From Apostichopus japonicus (lineage: Eukaryota; Echinodermata; Holothuroidea; Aspidochirotida; Stichopodidae), in contig NC_092578.1 in NCBI RefSeq assembly GCF_037975245.1, positions 7,837,501-7,901,500 on the forward strand: a stretch of 64,000 nucleotides of DNA, given 5' to 3'. Each line of letters opens with the position of its first letter. Position 1 is the first letter of the stretch. The notes under the pieces are model-generated. The model made no database searches. It was not told the DNA's origin and saw nothing but the letters and a program-made list of their open reading frames with translations. Below are positions 1 through 12,400 of this stretch, piece by piece. The position numbers and the translations under genes are program-made.

Positions 1-395
1 AGGACCAGAGAGAACCATCAGTTGGAACAAAGGGCCAGTCAGAATCAATATCTCACTTCAACTAGATTGATGTAATGTGTTATGTAATGTGAAAAATGTG
101 TAATTGTGTAAAATGTGTAATGTGTTAAATGTAAATGTAATGTGTTAAAGCAGCTTGTGCTCTAGCCCAAGGATGTAAGGGCCTGCATCATCCCAATCAG
201 TGCAAGATTGTTGACCCAACCTTTGGTCACAGGCTGAGTTGAGCCTTTCAAAGGCTGGATTGGGCCATAAATGGTCTACTGAGAAGCTAGTGTTCTAGAA
301 TTATTCAAACCTCAAACAAAACAGGTACCACTTTATGACATAACCCTAGAATGTTTTTGTTTCGTAACTATGGTATTTTCTCTTTCTCCCTGTAG
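1..395 (+). repeat. Intron sequence with a hAT-like MITE fragment
   Basis: No exon is seen upstream of the acceptor at 395. Bases 33-70 (AAAGGGCCAG, then ATCTCACTTCAACTAGAT) resemble 41158-41210, and bases 230-280 contain GGCTGGATTGGGCC. This GGGCCAG...GGGCC style is typical of degraded hAT-type elements. Between 61 and 150 a TAATGTG motif is repeated. Confidence 0.4.
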
Positions 396-550
396 GTGTG
401 GATGCACAGAGCTTCCCATACGGATATATCCACAGTATCTGCCATAGCTATGCCTCGGCTCCCTCTCAACCTTTCCAGTAAAATTTACAACGGTCCGGGT
501 ATGTGCTTGGCTGTGACAAATGTAGATGGGACCATCAAATTGCTTCACAG
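396..550 (+). CDS. MED16: MED16 exon a (last propeller segment)
   Basis: Acceptor CTCCCTGTAG precedes 396 and donor GTATCA follows 550. It is read in phase 0 at entry and leaves two bases (AG). The product includes [13 protein letters not shown] and [16 protein letters not shown], matching the conserved VSAVALPKLP and GLALAFHDGSVHIVHR blocks of vertebrate MED16. This is the first exon visible in the window. Confidence 0.93.
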
Positions 551-3500
551 GTATCAAAGAATATTTTAAAATTTTTTTCTACATTTATACCGTCAGATTC
601 AAAATGGTCATACTCATGGTCATATCATAGTGGTATAATTTAGTTTAAATTTAATATTTTTGGCATTTCTCAGTGTTGGACAGATCTGTCTCAGTTGAAA
701 GTATTCAATGTCTTGGAACAGCGATGCTTTCACGAGAACATCCAGATCGTTATGAAAAAAAAGGAAAATATGTTAGGAAGATGTTTCCCTTTCATTTTCA
801 TTTCGTTTATTTCTGCCATTAAATTATAATGATATACATTGTTATTTCATCTTGAAAGGATCTATTTAACAAAGTTCACTCGGTTCAGATAACTTATCAT
901 AAACTGTATTTTTGTATGTCTTGTCAGTATGAGAAGCATGAATGCCCTGTTTCTATTAGGTAAAGGTTAAGAGCTGTTCAAAGTGTCAGTTCAATTGCCT
1001 TGAAAGTTCAAAACAGGTCCTTTATATATTTTGTTTACAAAGCTGGTCCTTTATATATTTTGTTTACAAAGCTGGTCCTTTATATATTTTGTTTACGAAA
1101 TGGATTCTTTATATGTTTTGTAATCAAAACCAGATCCTTTTCAATACCTTGTTGTCATAACAATGTGGTTATAATATTTTGTTTTTTCTATGAGGTTGAC
1201 TCTGAGACTCTGTGATGCATTCAAGTATGAGAAAGTGAAGCCAGATTCTCAAGGTAATGTGACATATTAGATGAGGTTGTTTTTATCATTGCAATGACAA
1301 GCTGGATCCTTTAGGTGGAAATGATTATATGTTTACCAATCTCAAGTTGGTCAGAATTGTGGATCATGTAGGTGTTCAGAAACTTAAGGTTGGGAAGTCA
1401 ACTAATGGCATTTTCGGCCAATATCCAAAAAATACAGCAAATGCATGCTGGACACCTTTGGATTCATACAGTACAGAGACTTACTTCCCATATGACGTTT
1501 CATTGGGACATGTTCCCTGTTTGTTAATCAAGTGCCACACACACTTCCCTTTAATCACTCTTTAATTCTGTGTTTCTGTTAGTAATATTACTGCAATGTT
1601 CATTGAGCACATTGGTAGCAACTTAACAGGGGGCTGTGTCATTTTGCTAAATGCCAAAACTTAGATTTATGTCCTCTTGACATTGAAATATACTTATGTT
1701 TGTATTTAGTGCTCCCTGCCCCCACCCCAAATTGTTAGCCTACCAATGGCCCATCTCCCAGATCCCATTTCATAATTATGGTAGCCCTGTGTAAGTATCA
1801 TGTAGGGCACTAGGTAGTATAATATGTAGGTGCTGTATAGGTTACCCATCCTAGTTTTTCAAATAGGTAATGCTTCTTCTAGTCCATTTGTCATACGAGA
1901 GGTTTTACGAGAGGTGAGGTGATAAACCTAGAGCATTTTTCTTAGCAAAAACGAGATGTACATGGACACATTGAACAGTTGTAAACAGTTTTAATGGGGG
2001 AGGTGGGTTGGGTTCATAACTGTGATATCAAATATTTCTTTTTTTTGCTGAGAGGGCTCTGAACAAATGGAATGGATTGCTTGGTTTTAAGAATACTTTA
2101 GATAGTTATATTAAGAATTGAGGTTTCTGATTTAAGTATTTTTTTTGCTTTAGGAAGGGTCCTTGATGCCCCTGAATGTGGGCCCTATATGTCCCTCCTG
2201 ATCTCTTTTATTCTTCTCTACTAAACTAAAACCAACAGGTAAACGACAGAAGGTTCTTCAAGGCAAGCACGTAGTTTGTATGGAGATGTCTAACAGCTGC
2301 TGTGCCCTGATGGGGGTTGACAGGGCCGGGTCCGTCTGTCTCTTCAGGATCCGGCCCATGCTGGGCCAGTCTGTTGATCAAGGTGAATTTCTCTTCCTCT
2401 GTGTTTCGACGTTACCTTCTAACTTTGGCAACTTGGGGAATTCTTTGTCTCTTCTTGTTCCGATGAATATTTTTCGAATTTTGATGACTAATCTCTATAA
2501 ATCTGGTGATCTTCATTCATGTGTGTTGAAATTGACCAGGGATTCAAAAAATGGGGAATCCATGAAATCCTCTTCATTTTGGTATGATAAAAAGATTTAG
2601 TGTTGCAAATATATTCTGGAACTGTTACCAGATGGTGCTGTATTTACCATGCTTAATGAAAACAACAGATGCTGTTTTGTCTGTGTGTGATATCATTGTT
2701 CAAGTTCCACCTGTAGGTGACGTCTCTAAAGAAATCTTAATTTTTCTATTCATATTCAAATGGAGAAAATAATCAAGAATATGTACTGCAATTAATGCCG
2801 AGTATTAGGCAATGTAGAAATGTTATTTTAGCAACAACATATACAACTACCAACCCCTACCAAGGAAAATGAGTACAATAACGAGGAAAGATGATATAAC
2901 TTGTTAAATAAATAGTAATAATAATAATAATAATACCATATATTAAAGTGCTGTTATCATGAACTAAAACATGCTCAAGAGCACTGTACAAAAGAACCAA
3001 TACCTGGAATTAAGAAAACTTAAAAGTAGTAACAACAGCAATAAAAGTACAAAAATGATAAAAGACAGGGTTATAAACCACAATAAAGAACATTAAAATA
3101 TTAATATACATACAAAATTGGCACAGTAATGTGAATAAAACAACGAATAAGATTAATGCCCATACTCAAGCCTAAAAAGAGATAAGTTATCAAATGCATC
3201 GTAAAAGTGTCAATAGATGTGACATTTCTCAAGTGATGAGGAAGAGAATTCCAGAGTTTAGGACCTGCTGTACTGAACGAACAATCTCCATATGTGACTT
3301 TGTGTTATGTAACTTTTAGACTTGATCAAAGTCTGTTTTGTTCTTTCTTTTGTCTTTTCACAGGTGCTCTCAGAGCTCACACTATCAGTGTTGTGGTTAA
3401 TCTCTTTGTCTATTGTCTTGTGACTGGATTTGACCAGTGGGACGTGATCCTCAGGGTCACTCCGAGTGAGTTGTCCAGTTTTACCGTCTCCATCTTCAAT

Positions 3501-6401
3501 CAGTACTTTGAGATGATTCGTTAATTTTTATAAACCTTAAGGTCAAAGGTCAAACTAAGACATAGACTGACTTTTACTTCTATGCTCCTTTTTATAAAAA
3601 AAACTTGAAATATGAAATTGTTTGACGAAGTGGAAAAAAAGAGGTAGAGTTGAAGGTTGAAGTGGAATTTTTCACTGTTCTGTAAACTTTGGTCAAGCTA
3701 TGTAACATACACACACACACACGTAATGCAGGGACGTCCAAAGCCAGGTTGGGCTCTGGGAACAAGTACTTCAACAGTCCCCATTTTTGAAATCTCCTTA
3801 TATTCATCATATATTCATTTGTAAATAATTGGACCAGGGACTGTATCCCTTGCACCCCCCTCATCAGGCCTGTACATTAATCAGATATTCAACTGCCGTA
3901 CCTCTCTCCCCCCCCCACCCCTCCATCCAATCAAACACAAAAAATTAAAATTAATTATTAGCACAACCTTGTGAGTATATACCTAATTTATAGCCTTAAA
4001 TTTGCCTCAAAATGCACCTTTTCTGTCTAAAAGTTTGTTTTTTCACTGAGGGAGTCCTCTTCAATGACCTCATGGCCACACCTCCTAAAATCCTGGATCA
4101 GTCCTGGTACCTCTCAGTCCAACTAAGAGATCTATGTATTTTACAACCATTTCGCTGCTCAGAAGTAGTCTGTTTCCAACGAGTCAAATACAGTCACTCT
4201 ATTTTAATGTAATGTTTTATAACTTCGTTTCAATGCCCTGAAGTTGATGACTAATTTTCAACATTCATGGTGCTTAGTTTGGTGTGCTAACGTAATTAAG
4301 AAAATTATATGATTTCACGCTTGACCGTCATGTATATTCTATCAACAGAATCGAACCAAAATGTAAACTTCAAGTCATACATAATTTTCAACGTATTTTA
4401 CAAGAAGATGTATTATCCTTATCTAAGGGTGTCTTGGGTATCTTGTGACGATGAACGGTTTTTCATTTGATTCTCCTCGCAGATATGGTAGAGGCCATTC
4501 TCGATAAACTGACGAATGGATTCAAAAATCAACCCAAGGCTACGCAGGAGTTGTTAATGATGAAATTCATGTCCACTCGAGCTGCTCTGTATAGGTGAGT
4601 GAAAGATGTTAATTAAGACATTGTCACAATCTATGTAGGTGAGTGAACAATATGCTAAGAAAGACATTGTCACACTCTATGTAGGTGGGTAAAAGATATG
4701 TTAAGAAAGACATTGTCACACTCTATGTAGGTGGGTAAAAGATATGTTAAGAAAGACATTGTCACATTCTATGTAGGTGGGTAAAAGATATGTTAAGAAA
4801 AACATTGTCACAATCTATGCAGTTGAGTATAAGATATGTTAAGAGAGACATTGTCACATTCTATGTAGGTGAGTAAAAGATATGTTAAGAAAGACATTGT
4901 CACACTCTATGTAGGTGGGTAAAAGATATGTTAAGAAAGACATTGTCACACTCTATGTAGGTGAGTAAAAGATATGTTAAGAAAGACATTGTCACAATCT
5001 ATGCAGTTGAGTATAAGATATGTTAAGAGAGACATTGTCACATTCTATGTAGGTGAGTAAATGATATGTTAAGAAAGAAGTTGTCACACTCTATGTAGAC
5101 TTGTGAGTAAAAGATATGTTAAGAAAGACATTGTCACACTCTATGTAGGTGGGTAAAAGATATGTTAAGAAAAACATTGTCACACTCTATGTAGGTGGGT
5201 AAAAGATATGTTAAGAAAAACATTGTCACACTCTATGTAGACCTATGAGTAAAAGATATGTTAAGAAAAACATTGTCACACTCTATGTAGGTGGGTAAAA
5301 GATATGTTAAGAAAGACATTGTGACACTCTATGTAGGTGAGTAAAATATATGTGAATAAAGACATTGTCGCACTCTTTGTAGACCTATGAGTAAAAGATA
5401 TGTTAAGAAAGACATTGTCACACTCTATGTAGACCTGTGAGTAAAAGATATGTTAAGAAAGACATTGTCACATTCTATGTAGGTGGGTAAAAGATATGTT
5501 AAGAAAGACATTGTCACACTCTATGTAGACCTATGAGTAAAAGATATGTTAAGAAAGACATTGTGACACTCTATGTAGGTGGGTAAAAGATATGTTAAGA
5601 AAGACATTGTCACACTCTATGTAGGTGAGTAAAATATATGTGAATAAAGACATTGTCGCACTCTTTGTAGACCTATGAGTAAAAGATATGTTCAGAATGA
5701 CATTGTCGCACTCTATGTAGGTGAGTAAGAGAAAGACATTGTCACACTCTTTGTAGGTGAATCTCAAATTTTTTAAGAATTGATATATATGTATAGTGAT
5801 ATTTTTACTTTGCAGGTTCTTTTAAGTTATGGCCCATGTGTCTATGTAGGTGATTAGAAGTTTTACTGCAGCATCAATTTTGAACTGTGAAGAGCCCCCT
5901 CCCCCCCCCCCAAGGGTCATATCTTTCATGTCCTCCTCCTTACAGATCACATCTCTCAAGTCCCACCTGACAGGTCATATCTTTTGTCTTCTCAAAAACA
6001 GAATCGCAGCTAGTGTTTCCGGCAAAGCCACAGATTCGTTCGGCAAACTGATTCTTCTTTCAACGGCAAACGTGATTCGATCGCAACTTCAACCGACAAG
6101 TCATTCGCCAGTGAAGAAAGGACCCTCAGATCAATTGTCAAGTATGTGAACAAACCTACTTATATTAAGGTCCTTTTTAGTTTCAAATCCAGTATTTTGT
6201 GGGGGTTTTTGTCCTCTCTTTTACTCTCTTTTTCCACTCAATTCTGTTTCATTTTATTATCTGTTACTTTGTTCTTTCTCTGCCAGGTATTTGTAGTGCT
6301 AATGCCGATCTCGATGTGGACAAACTGAGAGCTAATCTCGATCCTAGAGATTTTGACATTGAGACAAGTGAGAATTTCTTCAATTTCTTAAATTCCTTGA
6401 T

Positions 6402-6469
<68 letters not shown>

Positions 6470-9400
6470 ATTTATATATATATATATTTATATATATATA
6501 TATTTATATATATATAGAGAGTGACAAAACAGGCCCCTTCATTCACATATCCTTTTCCAACTTCAAGCTCCCTTTTCTTGCATGAAGACATTTTGTGATC
6601 GCAGCTTCCAACATACAGCTTGTCGTTTTTAGAACTTACTTCCTGTTCAGTTCAGACAATTGGACTCTCTCGAACAGTTTAATCATGGCATTAAACCTTT
6701 AGCTTTTTCCTCAGTGTTATTAATTGGTCGCTAGAACTTGGTCCCTGTCAAGCTTATGAAACAACAGGTTTAGTTTGGATATCTGCGCTATGTAAGATTA
6801 ATTATTAGTATTGTTGTTGTTGTTATTATGGGTTTTAACTTTTGTTTGTTTCTTAAAAGAGGCAATTAATTAGCCAGAAAATGTCTTACTTACAGAGTAT
6901 AGGGGGGGCACACAATAAAAATCTCCCAAATTGAGCCCCTAATTTTATAATGACACATTCAAATGTAACTACATAATAATGATGTCCTAAGAGGTATCAA
7001 ACAGGATTTTACCAAAGCACAATCCAAAGCTCTGTTCCCATATTTTTGTAAACAAATATTTGCAATTGTTTGTTTCCCCGAAACCAGGTACCTTGAGGTC
7101 CCTCCACGCACCAATCGAATTTCTTGTTAACCTTGCTATTCTGGTTCTGACGGCCATACACCCTCAGAGTCACCAGTACCACAAACCAGGGGTGAGTATT
7201 GATAATGAGCTCCTCATGGAAAATGGAATTGAAACACAAACTGTATTGTAGGTGTCAACAAAGCCCTTGTGTTCCCTTTATAGGGTCATGATAACTAACT
7301 AATGATAATGATGATGGTGGCGGTGGTTGTGGTGGTGTTGATGATGGTAGTGGTGATGGTGGTGGTGGAGATGATGATGGTCATGGTGACTGTGTTGATG
7401 ATGGTGGGAGTGGTATCACTGATGGTGATATGGTGGATTGAGGGTGGTGGAGTTGATATTGGTGGTGATTATGGTGGTGTTGATGATGGTGGTTGATTGA
7501 TGATGGTGGTGATTATGGTGGTGCTGATGATGGTGGTGGTGGAGATGATGATGGTCATGGTGACTGTATTGATTATGGTGGGAGTGGTATCTCTGATGGT
7601 GATATGGTGGATTGAGGGTGGTGGAGTTGATGATGGTGGTGATTATGGTGGTGTTGATGATGGTGGTGGTGATGATGATGATGGTGGTGATTAATAGCAG
7701 TGAGGTGTGGAGGGTGGTGATGCTGGCAGTGACGGCATTGGTTGTGATAATGATGGTGGGGATGGTGAAGGCAAGGAGGATAGTTTTGATCAGTTTTAAT
7801 AATACTCTGATTATTACTTCTGAAAAGCAAACAACCATTTTCTGTTTTGTTGTTATTCTTGTTTTTTGTATAATTTGCTTTATTGGTCAAATTCATGGTA
7901 CCCTGTTTACATTATGTAGCTATTCCTTTTTCATTTACAGACCCACCATTATCATAAAACAGGGGTAAGTTGTGGTGGTGGTGATGATGGTGGTGGAGAT
8001 GATGATGGTCATGGTGACTGTGTTGATGATGGTGGGAGTGGTATCCAATATGGTGGATTGAGGGTGGTGGAGTTGAGATGGTGGTGATTATGGTGGTGTT
8101 GATGATGGTGGTGATGATGGTGGTGTTGATGATGATGGTTATGTTAATGATGATGGGCATGGTGATTGTGTTGATGATGTTGGGAGTGGTATCACTGATG
8201 GTGATATGGTGGATTGAGGGTGGTGATGATGATGGTGGTGATTAACGGTAGTGAGGTGTGGATGGTTGTGATGATGATGGTGGGGTGGTGATGGTGAAGG
8301 CAAAGAGGATAGTTTTGCTCAGGTTTAATAATACTCTGATTATTACTTTTGAAAGCAAACAACCATTTTCTGTTTTTTCTTTGGCTGTTGTGTTTTTTGT
8401 ATAATTTGCTTTATTGGTCTAATTAATGGTACCCTGTTTGCATTATGTAGCTATTCCTTTTTCCTTTACAGACCCACCATTATCATAAAACAGGGGTAAG
8501 TTGTGGCTGTGTTTTTACCACCCATATTCACAAGCATGTTAGCCAAAATTAAGCTGGTAACTTGCAATTTGACCAATTCTGTCTGCACAATCTCTCAACC
8601 CCCCCCACCCACATATCCCCCCCACTTTTTCACATTATAATTCAAGATAATTGAAAATAAAGTATGATGCCTAATACTTGAGAGTTTATACATTCTGTAA
8701 CACCCATAAAGCTTGAGAGCAAGTATGTAAAATATTAGAACAGAGAAATTTTACCATTTTCAATGGTTTCAATTTGTGTGTATTCTCCTCATTTGGGTTT
8801 TTCTGATTTTTTGCCCTTTTTAATTTGAAAAATATGACAACTTCCGACACCCAAAACTTTAAAAGACCAAAATGTGATACATTTTAACAGAGAAATTTCA
8901 CAATTTCAACTTCTTCGCTCTCACTCTCTGTCTCTGCCTCTCTCCTTCCTCGAGAATTGCGAAATTTTCTGTTAACCTTTTGTATCACGTAGTTTGATCA
9001 TTCTCATCTTCCTGATGTCCTGATGTAACATTGTTACATGATATTCCAACCCATCAGCTTAATGAGAAGTTACAAGAATAACTTTGGTACATGGTTCGCT
9101 GAGTCAAGCCCGTCAGCTCTCCCCCAGTGAATTGAAATAAACATTTGTTGCGCGTCAAGTTTTTCCTTTAATAGACTAAATCAACAAGTCCTCGTCCTTG
9201 AGTGTCTTCGTAGAGCAGCCTGCTTTAAATAAAATCGAGATCACGTTTCCTGATGAAGTTTTTTTATTTCGGTTGAATTTTCTGGGTACGAGTGTTCTGG
9301 CACATGCAGGGTGCTCTAGTACAGTGGAACAGTTGCGACACAGAAAGTAAACTTAGCCTGTGAAGTGCGACCACTTTAAATGACAGCCCAGAGCAAAAAT

Positions 9401-12400
9401 CTAGAATAACTGAATATTTGTTTTGATTTATGATATATTTATTAATGTGTATATAAGCTTATGTTTCATTACTGAAAACTAGTATTTAATGACAAGTTTC
9501 CTTTGACATAATAAAGATATAATAATAGAATATATGGGTAATGTTTACGACTTTCTAGAAAGTTCTCTGCGACCCACCTTGCATTCTCTGCGGCCCGCCT
9601 TGCATTCTCTGCAGCCCGCCTTTCATTCTCTGCGGCCCCCCTTGCATTCTCTGCAGCCCGCCTTGCATTGTCTGCTGCCCGCCTTGCATTCTCTGCGGCC
9701 CACCTTGCATTTTCTGCGGCCCCGCCTTGCATTCTCTGCGGCCCGCCTTGCATATTCTGCTGCCCGTCTTGCATTCTCTGCTGCCCGCCTTGCATTCTCT
9801 GCGGCCAGCCTTGCATTCTCTGCAACCCACCTTGACTTCTCTGAGACCCACCTTGCACTCTCTGCGACCCACCCTCTGTGGACCCAGTTGCTCTGTTCTT
9901 TAGTTATCCAGTTAAACTGGGCAGTACTCTTTTGTATACTTATGATTTAGCACAGGATGGGGAAAAAACAGAAAAGTTTTTAACATTTCAAATTTTTAAG
10001 TCAATTTGCCAAAAACAAAACAAGACAACAGATGGCAAGATGGATATGAGAAAATCTTGACAAGAATATATTGAGTAAGTATAAACTCAACAAGGTTAGG
10101 GCATAAGGATGAAACATCTTAATAATATGTATTTGTGCAACGGATGCCTAGAAGAAAATATTAAAAGCTGTACAGCAATACAGACTTGTCATGCTATTGT
10201 GCTTTCTTCTTATTCTGGTTGGAATCTTTTCAAGATGTGTCATCTCTAAAGTGAATGATATCAGCTTTAATTGTGTGATGTGGTTTCAAAAAGGGTTTTA
10301 TTGTGAGCTTGTGAAAGTGTTAGGATACATTTGGGAGTTTTCTTTGCAACTGAATACAAAGATTAGTTTCTTACCTCAACTACAGACGATTTCATCCCCC
10401 CCAAAAGACATAACAAGATCTCTGATATGGCTACCCAATAAGTTAAATTCTTGCAATTGCAAAAACACTTAGCCATAGGTTTGGTTCGGATTCTGTTTTA
10501 CCACAGCGTTTTAAATTGAAACTTAATAACATGAAGTGATGTTACATTTATTAATTTTGAGAAAATTAATTTTGAATTGGATATTTCCTGCTAAGGTCTC
10601 ACTTGTGTGTGTCTGTGTTCAAGTATATTGCGTCTGTATGTCGGTTCATTTGTATTACCCGACGAGATTGTTAGGTCTTTTGGAATTTGTACACTTCTTC
10701 ACAACCAACATTTAGTAATTGTACCAATCGGCCAAGTCAAAATGGTAAATCAATGTGTGGTATTTATTTACATTACACTCGATACCCCACCCACGTATGG
10801 CTAGAAATTCCTGCCCATTTACGTGACTGACATGGTTTATTATAAATATTAACTCTGCACTTATAGTAAGTTTTATATTTTTCGAAAAAACATTATTAAA
10901 GTGGCCCAAGCCGTTACCAGGTGACGGTGTTTTAGTTGATAATTTATTAGTTGATAATTTCTATTAATCAAATAAACCAATAGAACCACTTTGAAAAGCA
11001 TCATCAAGGATGACGGTTGTTTAAAGATGGAGCAGAACTTGAAACCAGATTTAAAGACACTGCAAAATATAACCAGGCATTTGGAACCAAATTACCAAAG
11101 ATGTGACAAGTTTGAAAGGGACTGTAGATATGAACACAAATATGATAAATTGGCTGCAATGCTTGAAAAGTTACAACAAACTTTGAGCATTTCTCTAGTG
11201 GGTGCGTAATATCTATTTCCATCATGTTCATCGTCTTGTGAGAAACCTCACGTTCGTATGTTGTTTTAGGGAAACAGGGTTGCAAAGACAGTTTGTCGTC
11301 ATGTGTCTTAGTAACATGACTCAATGTAATCCAACAAATAACATGATTCAACATATCCTTTCAAGGCAAAGTATGATAATATCACCTTTTAAAAAAAAAT
11401 ATATATCCTTAGTCTAAAATTTTTTGGGAACTGGACACTTTTGGGTTGCTTCAAAATTCAAACCAAAATTTTGAAGCAGCTGAAATGGTGAATTTTGTTC
11501 TGTGGATATTTGAAGAAAAACACTCTCTCCAGGTTTTACTGTTATATTATTATTATGGAATTAGTATTGAATACTTTGCTTCAGAATCACACTGGAAACC
11601 AGCCAAGATTTAGAAGAAACAAAGGGGGGGGGGGGTGGGGGGAGAAGAAATTTCTAAACCAATATACACCTTTAAGTGTAAAAACTAATGGTTGCTAGGG
11701 AAATTGTTAATCATAAATTAACTTTTCCACTCAGGCTAAGCTCATCTCCAGGATAAAGTTATTTGTGAGAAGGCTGTCATAACAGTTATGATTTTGACTG
11801 TGATTCATGGATTTACATTTATGAAGAGACAAATTTATGTCAGCGGATGTTTACATGCACCCGCAAATATTTTCTAATTTTTGTTAATAGTGGAAACTTC
11901 TCTGGCAGGTTTGCCACTTGGGCAGAGAGGAATAAAGGGTTTACTTAAGGGTCTAATATTTGACAAGCGATGAAAGTGGTTGGGATGAAACTGCCTTCTT
12001 AAACTACCAACCTTTCAGAAATTGGATGGGTTATGCCCTGCAGTGTCATATGTACTATCGTATTGTGATGGTGTTAAAATGGAAAGGATATATATGTTTA
12101 CCGTAAAGCACCATGTTAAAAGATAGACGCTTCAGGGGCTGAGCGATCACTGTCACCAAATTGCGTGGGACACACATTTGTGCTCAGTTTTTTGCACTAT
12201 AGGTACTGATGCTCAGTGGTGTCTGGAACCAGGTTGAGCCCTGGGGACAATTATGTCATCCAGCTCCCTTCATTTTTCCTGAAAATAAAAATGAAAATAC
12301 AATATTCTTTATCACATATTTCCCCAGGCCTCCTAATTTATCATAGGCTCCAGAGCTGTTAACCACCACCCCCTACCCTCCTCCACCCTCCCATCCACAT

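Larger units (their letters stand above)
7771..8508. repeat. Segmental tandem duplication carrying the microexon, plus GAT/GGT block 2
   Basis: Bases 7771-7980 and 8299-8508 align at about 92 percent by eye, each ending with the candidate microexon and donor. Between them (7975-8298) lies a second GAT/GGT-rich array like that at 7296-7760. The block plus array therefore appears to have been duplicated as a unit. Confidence 0.88.

Noticed and set aside
3466-3524. Extension of MED16 exon d to a stop at 3522
   Set aside because: Looks plausible (PSELSSF resembles PSMVQSL), but the exon at 4483 restores the family sequence better ([10 protein letters not shown]) and the phase fits.
4583-5765. 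CRISPR-like array
   Set aside because: Units are contiguous without unique spacers, in a eukaryotic intron; it is a minisatellite.
5549-5767. Repetitive 72-codon frame on the - strand
   Set aside because: Translation of the 46-bp minisatellite next to MED16 exon e.
7302-8160. Met/Val-rich and His/Thr-rich frames
   Set aside because: Products of GAT/GGT trinucleotide-rich arrays inside a MED16 intron.
9469-9950. Long frames on both strands (105-138 codons)
   Set aside because: All are translations of a 21-bp minisatellite; frames overlap on opposite strands and no splice or family support exists.
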